A stretch of 64,000 nt of DNA from Scolanthus callimorphus (taxonomy: Eukaryota > Cnidaria > Anthozoa > Actiniaria > Edwardsiidae). The stretch is taken from positions 22,936,280-23,000,279 of the forward strand of contig CM066924.1 in the NCBI GenBank assembly GCA_033964015.1, given 5' to 3'. Below the pieces are notes generated by a model. That model saw only the letters and a program-made list of their open reading frames with translations, had not been told where the DNA came from and made no database searches. Positions 34,466 to 45,978 of this stretch are shown here, piece by piece. Numbering within the stretch: position 1 is the stretch's first letter; each line of letters starts with the position of its first letter. The position numbers and the translations under genes were made by a program.

Positions 34466-35614
34466 CAATAGATGAATATAACAGAAAGCATTGGGGATCG
34501 CGCGCGCACTTTATCACGCACGAGAAACTAAAAAGAAATACCCCAGAACGCGATTTTTTTGTCGAAAATCGCTTGAGTAATTATACTAAAACAATTAGTC
34601 GCCTCAGGCTCCGAGACGAAGTCGAGGTGACTATTCGCCGATATTTACGTCGCCTTCGGTGACTAATTGTGACTTTTTTTGCGTGAGTGATTTCCATTAT
34701 TTTACATAGTTCTATCAACCATTGAGCAATCAATTTGTTTTTTGTCAGCCTTTAACCACTATGGGACGAAGGGTGCTCCTTTCTACTCTTGCGTTTAGGC
34801 TGGTATAATCCACAGGGCACGAAATCAACGTGTTTATCTAGTCGCCGAGTGTCATCTTGTTTTCATGAAGTGGTCACATATCAAGAAAATCCGCGCGGGC
34901 TGCCTGTGTGTTTTAAATCATGAAATCTTGTCACCAGACCCATAGGCCGAGGAATAAAAAATAAAATGGCGACCAAGAGAACGAAACTGCAACTTTTGGT
35001 GAAATTTCCTGCATTTTTTGTTGCTAAAAATGAGGGAAAAAACATACAGACTTTTCAAATATGGAAAGGGGGATTTCCAATTAGGGAATTGAGTTTTGCA
35101 ACGTCGGCAAGTTGACCCTTTTTTAGCGAAATTCTCTTCCAAGTGAAGAAAAGAAACGTTTGATTTCAACATCATTGAGCGTACTATGTTTGACAGGGCC
35201 CCAGGCCAGTTCAAGTTGAGCTATGATTTGATCATGTAGTGAATCAACGGACTACCTTTTTGAACGGTGGTCCAATGGGAACATCACATTATTTCTTAGC
35301 ATTCGTTCATTGTGTTACCGGGCTGACAAAGTTGCGGCTTACATGCTCTGGGTCGCTCTGGCCGAGTTATATACTTACGTTGCTCGTTCTGGACGGAAGC
35401 AGTGCTTCAATGGGATGACGAACAAAAAGGATAGCTCACTCAGGGATGAAATGTAATATATCTTAGCTTTGGCTCAGTATGTTACCTGGTCGAAGAAAGA
35501 GGCTGAGTAAAGGCTCTTGCAATGCTCTGACTCCCGTTACTACTGCTGCTCGCTCAGAACGAAAGCAATGCTTCAATGTGACGATGAACAAAAATATATT
35601 AGAATACTTATTTC
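34466..35614. other. Intergenic; small palindrome and dispersed repeat
   Basis: 34590-34670 has an inverted repeat AATTAGTCGCCT / GGTGACTAATT. 34880-35000 (with AAAATGGCGACCAAGAGAACGA) recurs as 37470-37590. 35330-35610 holds two diverged copies of a segment with GCAATGCTTCAATG-like words. Confidence 0.45.
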
Positions 35615-35965
35615 TTTCTGGGATGAACATCTATAACATGGCGGCATTTTAATAGAATCTCTATAAAATCTTTCACAATATGCTAGAGCTTTTGGCCGCT
35701 TTTGGCATTCCTAAGTACTCCTAATATAGAATGATATATTTTCCAAAAAGTGGTACGGAAAAGCGCTCATGATAACTTAAGTAAAACCTCATTAACCCCG
35801 CATGGGATTTATGGTTAATTTATTTGTTTGATGACTGTAAGTACGCTTCATCCTGGGGATAGGTAAATACGTTTGAACAACTTTCTGGTGATAAATTACC
35901 TGCTAACTCAATCTGGCCGAAACAGCCGTCGACTCAGACATTGGCTTTTATCGATAAGTCTGCTG
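35615..35965. repeat. Unknown dispersed unit, copy B
   Basis: Second copy of the 33540-34000 unit, with the same order of conserved words from CTGGGATGA through CATGGCGGCATT to ACTCAGACATTGGCTTT. Confidence 0.6.
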
Positions 35966-35984
35966 AGCTTTCAGCTTTTTGCGT

Positions 35985-36290
35985 TCCTAAGTACTCCTAT
36001 AAATACAGAATGATATATTTTCCAAAAAGTGGCACGGTAAAGTGCTCCTGCTATCTTAAGTAAAACCTCATGAATCGAAAGATATTTATTGCTGACTTTT
36101 CTATAAGGACAACTGGGGATAGGTAATGTGTTTAAACAACACTCAGGTGATTAACGACTTGCTAACTCAGACTGTATCAACTGGAGTGGTTTAGGTCGAA
36201 ACAGCCGTCCACTCAGGCATTAGGTTTTCAGCCTACCTTTCATCGTGATAAGGTTTATTGTTCCTTCAGATTGAATGTTTTCCCTACGTA
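35985..36290. repeat. Unknown dispersed unit, copy C
   Basis: Third copy, beginning within the unit at GCGTTCCTAAGTACTCCTA and extending past the end of copy B to GATAAGGTTTATT and TGTTTTCCCTAC, as copy A does. Copies B and C are nearly adjacent in tandem. Confidence 0.6.
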
Positions 36291-36852
36291 GCTATAAGCC
36301 GTACAAGCCCTTTGGTTTCTGAGATCTCTTTTCCACATCTGAATGTACTTTTTTGTGTGTGCAAAAGAAACTAAATGTAAATGTAGCGATCTTGTGCGTT
36401 TTAAAGGGAAGAAAGTCCTTTCATTATATAGAGAATAATAGACGTGGGCGCAAGGAGAGACGGAATTTATCTTCAATTGTTCAAATTTTGATAACTCACG
36501 AGTGAGCGCAGCGACAAGATAAATTTCATATCTCCAAGGTTCCATGTATTATTCTTTTTACTATATTAACATAGTCACCACTATTTTTTTTTTAGTTCAC
36601 GATTGGATGAATTCGCAATTGGGGGGAGTATTGAAATTACGAATACGAAAGTGCGAATTACGATATTTCTCAGTGGCCGAAATTTGTTTAATTAGTGCTT
36701 GAATATCTTTAAAAGGTTGACTGAAATTATTCTCTATTTCCGGATGCACACCGTGTGAATATTATTCTTTTTTTAGCTACGGCATGGCTCTGTCAAATTT
36801 GAGAGTGAGAGATGTTTCTTTGTCAGCCTTTTACCACTATCTAATGACCCAT

Positions 36853-37330
36853 GTCAAGTCAAGTCAAGTTTATTTGCCATCATCAGGATTAAATACAGTC
36901 GGACAGAAGAATATAGAGGCGAGAGGGCCTCAAAAAACCACCAGGCTTGTGCGAGGAGGCCCCCTCTTTACAGTTAAATAATTATATTAATATTCAAGCA
37001 CGAAACAGACAAATAAAGATTACAAGAAAAAAGAACGAGAAAGCAAAAATTCAGTGAGTTTCTTTTTAAACGATGAAACGTTAACAGACGACGCGACAGA
37101 TAATGGTAGGGAGCTCCAGATTTTGGGGCCTTGAAAAAGAATAGTAAATTTTTTAATGTTTGTGCGACAAGCGTAGGAACGATAATGATCAGAGTTTCTA
37201 GTGTTATAATCATGGAGCTGACGGCTAGTTACAAACAAATTTGAAAAGATTGGGGGCAAAAGTTGGTGGTAATAAGAAAACATAAATTTCATCCTGAACT
37301 CGAGCTGATTCTTTTGTTTGTGTAGAAGTC
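36853..37330 (-). pseudogene. LINE ORF2 C-terminus and 3' UTR (CR1/L2-like), 5'-truncated
   Basis: Minus-strand translation gives RQLHDYNTRNSDHYRS, later GPKIWSSLPLS and SFKKKLTEFL, the typical end of CR1/L2 ORF2. The 3' UTR leads to AAATAAACTTGACTTGACTTG, i.e. a (ACTTG)n tail at 36853-36870. The endonuclease and RT are missing. Confidence 0.78.
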
Positions 37331-37469
37331 TGTATGCTAAGAAATTTGATTATCTTTGCATGTTTGTTTCAGATACCTAATCATTGTCCCAACATTTATA
37401 TTGTTATGTCTCATCAGACAGGCGCGCTTTTCATTTTAAATAAAACCAGGTATCAAGTACTGTTATTTT

Positions 37470-37590
37470 TTACGAATCCACGCGGGTTTCCTGTGTTTTT
37501 GAATCTCGTCACCAGGCCCTTTTCCCCGCCATTAAGAAAACAAAATGGCGACAAAAAGAACGATGTTCTCGAACAACCTCAAGTTTTGGG
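37470..37590. repeat. Dispersed repeat shared with 34880-35000
   Basis: Shared words include CGCG(G)GTTTCCTGTGT / GGGCTGCCTGTGTG, CTTGTCACCAG / CTCGTCACCAG and AAAATGGCGAC(A/C)A. The class is unknown. Confidence 0.45.
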
Positions 37591-37699
37591 GAGTTTTCTT
37601 GATTTTGTCGATAAGATATGAGGATCGACAATTTCCTAATCTACTTCAAACCGAGGCTCCCACTGTATTTATGCGCCGCCGATGCCTATTCAACGTCAT

Positions 37700-37920
37700 C
37701 AAGTCGATAGTTTTTGGCGAAATAGGCCTCCTCGGCTTGGGCGTAATGTTTTCCCATTTCAGATCACGTGGCATTTATTTGAATAATCTTTCTTTGTTTG
37801 GAATTCTTCCATGTTCATATGCGTATCAGAAAATGAAAGAAAGAATACTCAGGGGAATGCCACGTGATCTGAAATGGGAAAACATTACACCAAAGCCGAG
37901 GAGGACTATTGGCTTGATAT
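37700..37920. mobile_element. Foldback element, ~220 bp
   Basis: The arms CCTCCTCGGCTT.G.GTAATG and TTTCCCATTTCAGATCACGT are inverted at 37860-37907 (CCACGTGATCTGAAATGGGA...AAGCCGAGGAGG). The outer part pairs less well (CAAGTCGATAG / CTATTGGCTTG). A 180-codon frame spanning it is a by-product of the repeat. Confidence 0.65.
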
Positions 37921-38174
37921 TAAGAACCCGTCGAGGATCCTTGTCACGAACTAGTATTATTACTATCAACCTAGCATACATAGTTAAATCCTGCATCAGT
38001 TTATTACTATACTATCAATCTTGCAAACATAGTTTAAATGTCAGGGTAGCAGTCAAATTAGCCTGTTTTCGCTCGCCCCGTCTCTAGAGCCCGCACGCAG
38101 GCTACAGTCAATGGCAATGTTCAAATTCGTATCATAGCAAAATAGTTATGTTGTGGGTTCCCTGTGTCGCATCC

Positions 38175-38278
38175 GCGCCAAACGAAACGCAAGTCGACCA
38201 ACTTGCGATGACTTGCGTCCACTTTGAACATGTTCACATTTTCACGCAACTTGCGACAACTTGCGTCTCGTTTGGCCA
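38175..38278. mobile_element. Small foldback repeat rich in ACTTGCG
   Basis: GCCAAACGAAACGCAAGT and ACTTGCGTCTCGTTTGGC are inverted about a ~60-bp centre. CAACTTGCGA words are repeated inside and on the right flank. Confidence 0.55.
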
Positions 38279-38535
38279 CCACATCGCAAGTGTACGCAAG
38301 TTGATGCAAGTTTCCAATTTTCTTCGTTTTCCGAATTAACGAAATATTATGACCAAAATAAGTCATGAAAATATTGCTCTTATATTTCTAGCTGTTATTT
38401 ACAAGAAACTGGGTGAGATTTCTTTATTTTTCTTGTCATTTTTACTAAGAAAAACACTAGCTTAAACGCGCGCTAGTGTTCGAAAGTGGCGTGATCAAAT
38501 CGTCATTAGCGCGCGCAAGGCACCAAAATAGTGCG

Positions 38536-38760
38536 GAAAATGTTCCAGGGGAAGGTGTATGGACTCTGGAAATTCCACGGGAGGGGATGTGTCTGGCGCT
38601 TGGAAATTCCAAGGAGGAGGGGTAAAAAAGCTGACTTTCCAGGGACATTATATCCCAAAATAGATTTCCCAGGGTATTTTGACAGGAAAAAAAAATGGAA
38701 ATTCCAGGGGAGGGGGTCGGATTCACGAGTGAAAATTCCAGGGGAGGGGGTCTTTTTAAA
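38536..38760. repeat. Degenerate G-rich tandem repeat (GAAATTCCAGGGGAGGGGG)
   Basis: About five imperfect copies of a unit containing GAAATTCCA followed by a GGGGAGGGGG-like run. G-runs could form quadruplexes. The long overlapping frames here on both strands are repeat by-products. Confidence 0.65.
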
Positions 38761-39410
38761 GGAGGTCCCCAACCTCCCGGTGCGGTTTAAAAATGCAATC
38801 AGCCAATGGCGAGTACCGGATAGAGGAAGTAGCTTGACTGTCACACAGAATGAACGCACATGAGAATTAATCAATAGTTAAAATACTCCGTGAAGCATTC
38901 CATTCTCTCTACGTAGGAGTTTCTTGCGTGTTTTGTCTATCGAACATATCGCTGTAGTCATAACACTTAATGTAATCCGCTTTGCTCGAAAGGCCTTATT
39001 AAGTCAGATGGACTCGAAGCAATATCTAGTTTTCAAGTTTTCTGGGTAAAGTCACGATACCGCCCACGACTGCTACTTGATGCGTTTTCTTTCTATCGGT
39101 AGTCGTCTATCGTATTTGTAGTCAATAGTCTACTATTACATTGAATGTATAGAACGTTATGTAATAACGTGATCTATACACGAATTTGCGCTGTCAGTAG
39201 GAAATTTTCATTATGACGTATTTTACTACGACTATCAGAAACCTTTGCGTTGTTTTGTTCGCGCAATCACCGAAAAGAAAAGAAAACTGAAAATGACGCA
39301 ATAGTGCAAATGGTGGAAATAATACAGATAAGTAGAGCCTGGAATCATCACTACAAATAATAAATCCCGTTCTTTTCCCTCTCCAGTTATCATGTATTAA
39401 GTGTAAAAAA

Positions 39411-39714
39411 AAGTGACACTATTAACTCCAAAGTTGCTTTTAAGATCAGAAGTATTGTTTTCAAAGACGCCTTTTTCATATTACCCTTGTTAATTTAGTG
39501 TTATGAGAGATTTTACCAGGATTTGGAGCAATAGACAAAATCGGCTAATGGTGTTTACATCTTGTTGCCACCCAATTCAGATCATGTGATGATTGCTTTG
39601 GGAATTCCTTTGCACGTGCACACGTGCACTCGGTCGAGTCTATGGCATCAAATCCTGGTCTTTGAAAAACTGAATTATTCTGATCTTAAAAGCAACTTTG
39701 GAGTTGATAGTGCC
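39411..39714. mobile_element. Long-TIR element, ~304 bp
   Basis: GACACTATTAACTCCAAAGT and TTGCTTTTAAGATCAGAA on the left are inverted on the right (TTCTGATCTTAAAAGCAA, ACTTTGGAGTTGATAGTGCC). Arms are ~50 bp. No coding frame; TSD unclear. Confidence 0.68.
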
Positions 39715-40304
39715 AGCCAAAGAATTGGCCTTCCGTTGATCTCGTTTACTCCAGTACAAATAACCTCCACTGTCATTTTCACGCATGTTTGATAATGGCT
39801 TGAATTGAACGAAAATATTGCACCTACATCTTCCATTGTTTACATACATTTTAAGTTATGTTCTTCAGTGTAACCTTCGTGTTTTACTTTCCTCACCTGC
39901 CGGTTGGAAATAGTTAAGTATGTATTATGTCTCTATGTCGATGATCGTATAATCAAAGGAGTTTTAGTATAGTTCTGTTCTCTGTTTTAGCTTTGTTTTC
40001 TTTTAGTTTAACAACAAATTTTTAGTATTATTTATTTATTATTTCATTATGGACACGGAGTTCTGACATAAATATAAACATTTCGTTTGTTTTCCGGCTC
40101 ACTTTGATGTACCCCGAGGGCTTGCCAAGGTTGATAACCACGGAAAATTGATAGCCGGTGCTGTGCAGATTGAAAACTCGCGAAATGTCTAAGAAGTTAT
40201 TGCTGAAGTTTGATGATAGGTCTTGTTAATTTCTCTTGTTCCATCATATTTCCAGTGAATTACCAATTGGCTACCTTAGAACCAAATCAGCCTGAAACTA
40301 CCCT

Positions 40305-40366
40305 TAATATAAGAACGTGTTTGAAAATTATAGGTTCTTTTATGCGGGTTTTAACTGTAGCAGGAT
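40305..40366. repeat. Fragment of the ACAGTAAAACC element
   Basis: TAGGTTCTTTTATGCGGGTTTTAACTGTA matches the right end of the element at 58575-58724; the left end is degraded. Confidence 0.5.
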
Positions 40367-40490
40367 TATTTGATGTGGAAATTATTCTTGCTTTTTCAGC
40401 TTTTTCTGTTTAAGGGAGTAGGAAACGATATTGATGTTTGAGTTTCATCAAGTTGATCAAATTTTATCAAGGTTTCGTTTTAACTTTTAA

Positions 40491-40715
40491 AGGGGCTCTC
40501 ACACATAAAATAAGTAAAATTGAAACCATGAAAACACATGTACATTTGCCGGTAGTAATCAAAATAATCCTGCAGATTAATAGAAAAACCTTTCAATTGT
40601 TAGACAAATTCAATTCTAGGAAGTTTTGACCTGTTATCAAGAGGATGAAATTGGATTACGGTTTGAGCTATTTTCTTGTCAGAGAAGTGGCCAGCATAAG
40701 CGTGCGAGAGCCCCT
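40491..40715. mobile_element. TTAA-flanked TIR element, 225 bp
   Basis: Ends AGGGGCTCTCACAC and GTGCGAGAGCCCCT with TTAA on both sides (40487-40490, 40716-40719). It resembles the ends of 16932-17365. piggyBac/Kolobok type by TSD. Confidence 0.78.
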
Positions 40716-42235
40716 TTAAAAGCCAATATCCTCCAGTGACCCTCAACCGCAGAGTTGAAGGAACTTTTAGCGGAAAGAATAGCGATAAACAATAACACCA
40801 AAAGGAATAATGCCAGGTATTTTTTAATTCACCGGGAGGAGGACATCTTAGCTCACTGTTGTTCAAGGAGACATCTAACTTTGCTCAAGATGTTGAGTCT
40901 AAGAGTGTGAGGAAACTGAACGCTGATAAAATGAAGAGCGATCAGAGTCTACTTTCCTTTAATATATAGCACATCATGGGTAACTGATAACCTTTCATAG
41001 AAGACACACGTTCATCATTCTACACGGGCAATCATGGCAGAAAACCTTTTAGTCACTTCGAACTTCTTGGTCTGTAAAAAATACTTCAGACATACGAACA
41101 GGCAATTGCTTTTCTTTGATATTTAGCTGGAAGATGCATAAATGGATAATAAAACACGTCTAAAACGGCGGAAGTATGTTATCAGAACTTCGATCCGTTG
41201 GTGGAAAATACTGATATGAGGATGATGCTTATTTGTATAAAAGAAAAGCTTTAGAGTAAGGGAAACAGATCTAGTAAGATCAATAGAAAACAAGAGACAA
41301 ATAATATAAAGGCATATATGTTACAATAAGGCTACTTACCAAACGGGAATACTCTATATCGAGGAAATATGAATGAAATATACGAATTCTGTTGCGCTCC
41401 CCTAGGATGGACCCTTGAGGTCATAGCGCAATGCATGAGTGTCAAATTGTGAACAAAGAGGTAAAACTATTCAGACATGTAAAAAAGCCGCTTACCTAGA
41501 TTGCGAGGATATTTTCAAGAAGTCAGCAGGTCGTCATGCCAAGAAGACTGTTTGTTGGTGATCAGACAAGAGTGCGATTTTTAGCTTTTAACTCGTATTC
41601 CTACTCCGGAATACCATTTGTAAACAAGAAGCGGTCTAGAAAAGGTTATTTCAATTTGAGAAATATTCACGAAATGACTTTAGAATGTCGGCATTTCTGT
41701 TCTTCAGCGATATCCGTCGGTTGCCTGTGTAAATAGATATGGATTTCGGGAAAGAAACCGGCCTTAAGTACAGCCCAAGGTATAAATGTTATGTTAACAA
41801 GCCTGACCGAAAGAACCGCTTATCAGTGTTATTAAGGCAGTGAGAGTGTTAATACAGCCCCACTTTAATTGAAAGTAAATGGAACCATATATCAGTAGAT
41901 GGTGCATTAGAACCGCAAAGTTTAGGAAATCGAGTGTTATATATAGATGGTACTGTATATTTGAATATTGGCAGACAGTGAATTATACGTTGGTTAAGTA
42001 AGGCTATATAGATCTAACCACATAGAGAAGCTCGTAAAAATCTTATTCTAAGTGCTTCCTTTTGTGTCTGTGTGTGCTTTCACTTGCACAAATATTACGT
42101 CGCAAATATAACTCCTTTTGTTAACAAAACTGGATGGTGCACTTGTTTTTCGTTATTTGGAATCTGAACACATATACCCTCTCAATACTAATAGATAAAA
42201 AAAATATAAAAAGTAGAGAAAAATGCTTTGAAAGT
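40716..42235. other. No supported gene
   Basis: AT-rich; only short frames without recognisable domains. Confidence 0.45.
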
Positions 42236-42390
42236 ACAACGAAAATCTATGCAGGACAGAAAAGAACAGAAAAAGAAACAGAACAGAAAAGAACATCTGC
42301 AAAGCAGATCAGAGTAAATGCAGAACAGGACAAAACAGAACAGAACATCTGCATGCAGGACAGAAAATTTATTTTACAGAACAGGACAAA
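42236..42390. repeat. ACAGAAC minisatellite, left part
   Basis: Irregular repeats of ACAGAA/GGACA with GAACATCTGCA and TGCAGGACAG words. The array is interrupted at 42391 by a TIR element and resumes at 43195. Confidence 0.8.
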
Positions 42391-43194
42391 TAGTCCGGCG
42401 GATTAGCGTAAAAATTGCGCACTTTTGGCTAAAGACACCAAACTTTGCATGTCAACATATGTAGTTTTTAGTAGTTTATTGAAAATAAGATATGGAGGCA
42501 TGCTAATTTTTATTCGTAGCGAAAGCTAGAACAGTTTTAATGTGAACCATTGTTTTGCCATTGGCAGCCATCTTTGAATCCTTTGTTATTCATGAGCTCT
42601 GCGGCACTTGGTGAAATCTGCTATCGTCCGTGTTTATAGACTATAGCACAGTACCAGGTAGAAAATATCATGTGAAAGTTTCAGAGACAAGCTTCTTTTT
42701 ACATATTCGACACATGGTACCAATTATCTTGATATTTTTTTAGAATTTGTTGGTCATTCTTGAAACATTTTATCAAATCTCAGTCAGGCTATTGTTTTAC
42801 AATATAAATTATAAACATTCCCAATAAACTGGTCGTGACATTTAATAATCACCCAAAACTCAAAGGAGACGTTCAACCGAAGTCAGTCAAACCAATCCAT
42901 AGTTCAGAATTAGCAAATGTTGAGCTGCTATGGCTGTGCAGTCTAGAGAACAACTTGAAAGTTCGCAAAGCTAAGTTCTAAACCTCATTTGAATAACAAA
43001 GCATTCAAAATGGCTGCTATTGAGCTAAACAATAGTTCACTCTAAAACCTCTCTAGCTTTCGCTACAAAGAATTCTAGCGTGCCTCCATATCTACGATTT
43101 AAAAATACATTGAAAACTATCACCTGGCAAAAAATTGGAGCTTTAGCCTAAAATGCGCAATTTCCTCGAAAATTTGCTCTAATCCGCCGGACTA
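42391..43194. mobile_element. 804-bp TIR element nested in a minisatellite
   Basis: Ends TAGTCCGGCGGATTAG and CTAATCCGCCGGACTA. Arms extend about 190 bp with scattered mismatches; matched words include GATATGGAGGCA.GCTA, GTAGCGAAAGCTAGA and AACCATTGTTT / AACTATTGTTT. The TSD is ambiguous (TA or AAA). No frame long enough for a transposase. Confidence 0.8.
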
Positions 43195-43480
43195 AAAACA
43201 CAGGAACAGGACAACACAACACAGAACAGGACAGAGCTGAACAGAAAAGAACATCTGCAGAACAGAACAGAATATATGCAGGACAGGACAAAATAGAACA
43301 GAACATCTTCAGGACAGAAAAATATATATACAGAACAGGACAACACAGAACAGGACAGAATGGAACAGAAAAGAACATCTGCAGAACAGAACAGAATATA
43401 TGCAGGACAGGACAAAACAGAACATCTGCAGAACAGAACATCTGTAGCTCAGAACAGAACATTTGCAGAGCAGAACATAA
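43195..43480. repeat. ACAGAAC minisatellite, right part
   Basis: Same composition as 42236-42390. A longer-period pattern is visible: GAACAGAAAAGAACATCTGC followed by AGAATATATGCAGGACAGG occurs twice, about 120 bp apart. The minus-strand frames of Cys/Ser/Phe repeats are translations of this array. Confidence 0.8.
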
Positions 43481-44218
43481 CAGTTCTGCTTCCCAGTTGA
43501 TAGTCCTGCTGTGTGACGTAGCTGAAATTGCAGTCAACTTTTGAAATCTACAACATGCCAAATTACGTGCGCTCATATATGTTATTTACCAGCAGGGATG
43601 TCCACATCATGAAATACCGTGACCGAGGTCTTGATATTTTCAAGGACGCTGTCCGACATTATTGAACGATGTGGACCGTCCGCAAGCCTGTTAATAAAAT
43701 ATTTATTATTTGCTCACACTGAGGCCATATACTCTATGATGTCGAGAACTCGAACCGTGAATTTAAGCATATTCTTTGTTTTTGTGACAGATTCTCTGAT
43801 TCTTTGCTGGTTCTTCTGTTGTGGTTTTTGAGGTACCCAGCTACAGAAAAAGGTAAATATGTCCATTCCTACATTTTACTTTATTATTGTTCCAAAGCGT
43901 ATCACCTGGTTCAGCAAATACATATATGATTTAAGGAACACGCATTCAAGTCATGACAATACTGACAGAAATCAATAGTAAAACGCAGAACTTTTAGCAT
44001 ATTTTCATTGGTCGCGAGTGATCACGTGACATGGATAGTTCCTACGGACGACTATCAGGCAGTGGTGCCTGTTTCGCTCAAAATGTCGAGGGTATGATCT
44101 TTGATCCTTCAGATCGTGTAGAGAAATCACCTCGAATCACCTCGCCGTCTGATTGGTTTGTTGTCGAATTTCTATCGCATTTGATTGGATAGCGAAGTAC
44201 GCATGAAAAGGCAATATT
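43481..44218. other. No supported gene
   Basis: Short frames only; no repeat structure that I can define. Confidence 0.4.
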
Positions 44219-44354
44219 CGTATTCAAACGGTCAGACTGGGATGATTCTTTTGTCTCGCCTTTCCAAGTGCCCGGAGCTGAAAATAGTGAAACAAAAGAA
44301 TTATCCGCATTAGCCTCTTTTTAATGTCCGTCCCAGTCTGACCGTTTGAATACG
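44219..44354. mobile_element. Foldback element, 136 bp
   Basis: CGTATTCAAACGGTCAGACT / AGTCTGACCGTTTGAATACG form exact 26-bp-plus arms, with inner pairing GATTCTTTTGT / ACAAAAGAATT. Confidence 0.7.
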
Positions 44355-44597
44355 AGTGTTGTCTATTGATTCACCACAGTCATGTGAAAACCGCTCTAAC
44401 AACAATGCAGCGGTATTTGCATAAATCACTTAAAAACCTAGGCCAAACGTCGATCTTGCGAATAAGGTAGACCGGAACCAAATCCAAACTTTTCACCAAT
44501 CTTGAGACACACATCGCCTGTTACCCTTTATACTCTTACTGTATATATTGTTTGTTTGCTTGTTTACTTTATACAAATAGTGCTTTTGACTATGTTT

Positions 44598-44810
44598 TGC
44601 CTGGTGCACACTTGCGACATAACGACATCAGAAAAATATCACGCGAACCAAATTCAGTGGTTTCCAAACGTTGAAGTCCACAAATAATAACATAAGATTT
44701 CTTTGGTAATCTAATGATGACCCATGGAAAATATTGATTATTTCAGTTATTTTCTCGTGCTTTTTTCGTTGCAACATAACGTCCTTATGTCGTTATGTCG
44801 CTAGAGACAC
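44598..44810. mobile_element. PIF/Harbinger-like MITE, right end degraded
   Basis: The left end GCCTGGTGCACACTTGCGAC and the interior (CAAACGTTGAAGTC, TAATCTAATGATG, TTTTTTCGTTGCAACATAAC) match 8209-8433. The right repeat CTTATGTCGTTATGTCGC is present, but the terminal GTGTGCACCGGGCT is replaced by AGAGACACG. Confidence 0.78.
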
Positions 44811-45318
44811 GTTTTTGTTTTCTACACGCAAAGCTATGCAGATTGCTTGTTGGTTGCCTGGTGCAATGACAAATGTGCACATAACATCTGAACTCTAGGA
44901 CTGAATATACGCAGTTTTTGCATCATTCCTCCGTGTCTGTGGACTATGTCTAATTTCAAACTAGCTGTTTCACCTTAATACTGTTTCATTTACGTTTCTG
45001 TTTGGCTATATTATTCTTTCCCGCCTAAATTCCCGCGATATTGGCGCGCGCGCGGCTACGATTCCCAGATTTCGAAAGCAACTGTCCATTTCTTTTTTGT
45101 TGGAAGGTTTGAAGAATCCAAAAGATTGAGCCGAAATAATATCAGGTATGTCTATCCTGATGGCAATATTCGAGGTCAGGTTTCACAATTCAGTAACTAG
45201 ACATTTTCTTTACAAGATGACGGGCTCCTTACTAGTTTATCATTGTGGACGAACGTATTGTGGCTGAAATTACTTTTGTAATTAGTTATTTCCCCTTCGT
45301 TTGCGTGACTCAAGGTTA

Positions 45319-45496
45319 AGCTTGCTTCACACTTAACGATACAACAACATAAGCTAGGCGCACTCGAAAAGGAAAATGTACTTAAACAAGGACACAATAC
45401 TGTAGAAATAAAGCAATGTTTCCATGTTGCGTTAAAGATCCTGAGCATTTCATTTTGCACACTTTTGCCGTTATGTCGCTAGAGTGAAACAGGCTT
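45319..45496. mobile_element. Harbinger-like MITE, second family, TSD TTA
   Basis: Imperfect inverted ends AGCTTGCTTCACAC...ACATAA and GTTATGTCGCTAG.GTGAAACAGGCTT. TTA lies on both sides (45316-45318, 45497-45499). Removing the element and one TTA restores alignment of the flanks with the neighbouring tail-repeat units. Confidence 0.65.
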
Positions 45497-45512
45497 TTAC
45501 AATAATGAGTTT

Positions 45513-45978
45513 ATGCGTTCCATTAAGGTACATCAGTACTGATACTTCCAGTTTCACGCTTATCAGGTCTCCTCGCCATAGTATTATAGAAAATTGCTTT
45601 TGTAATCAGTTGCTTCCTCTGCGTGACTCCCTACAGATTGGTAAATCTATATCAGGGGTATATAAACAAATCATTTCGTAATTATTACTCCCATGCGTTT
45701 GCATGACTCCATGGCACAAAACATTAATCCATGCGTTTCATTTAGCACATTGATACTGATACTTCCAGTTTCACGCCTGACAGGTCTCCTCGCCATAGAA
45801 CTATCAAGGGTATATGAAATTACTCTTGTAGTTTCTTCCCCTCCTCTTAGGTGACTCCATGGCTACAGATTAGACAATCTATAATGCTTTCCGTTCGGCA
45901 CATGATTACTGATACTTTCAGATTCCCGCTTGTCAGGCCTTTCCATCATTGTACTATCAAGAGTATAAGTCGGAGAAA
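45513..45978 (-). repeat. Tandem copies of the GPCR 3 C-terminal tail segment
   Basis: The segment coding for the last ~34 residues plus 3' flank of GPCR 3 (45862-45967) recurs at 45710-45814 and again at about 45513-45596. The shared core on the plus strand is CTGATACTTCCAGTTTCACG and GTCTCCTCGCCATAG. The first two copies are exactly 153 bp (51 codons) apart and in the same frame. A further flank copy (TTTGTAATTAGTTATTTCCCC) lies at about 45270-45315. Confidence 0.75.

Noticed and set aside
37545..38087. 180-codon plus-strand frame
   Set aside because: Runs straight through a foldback element and a dispersed repeat; no recognisable domain.
38506..38874. Overlapping frames of 80-122 codons on both strands
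   Set aside because: Both strands stay open because of the tandem GAAATTCCAGGGGAGGGG repeat, not because of coding selection.
43148..43576. Cys/Ser/Phe-rich 142-codon minus-strand frame
   Set aside because: It is the translation of the ACAGAAC minisatellite and would cross the TIR end.
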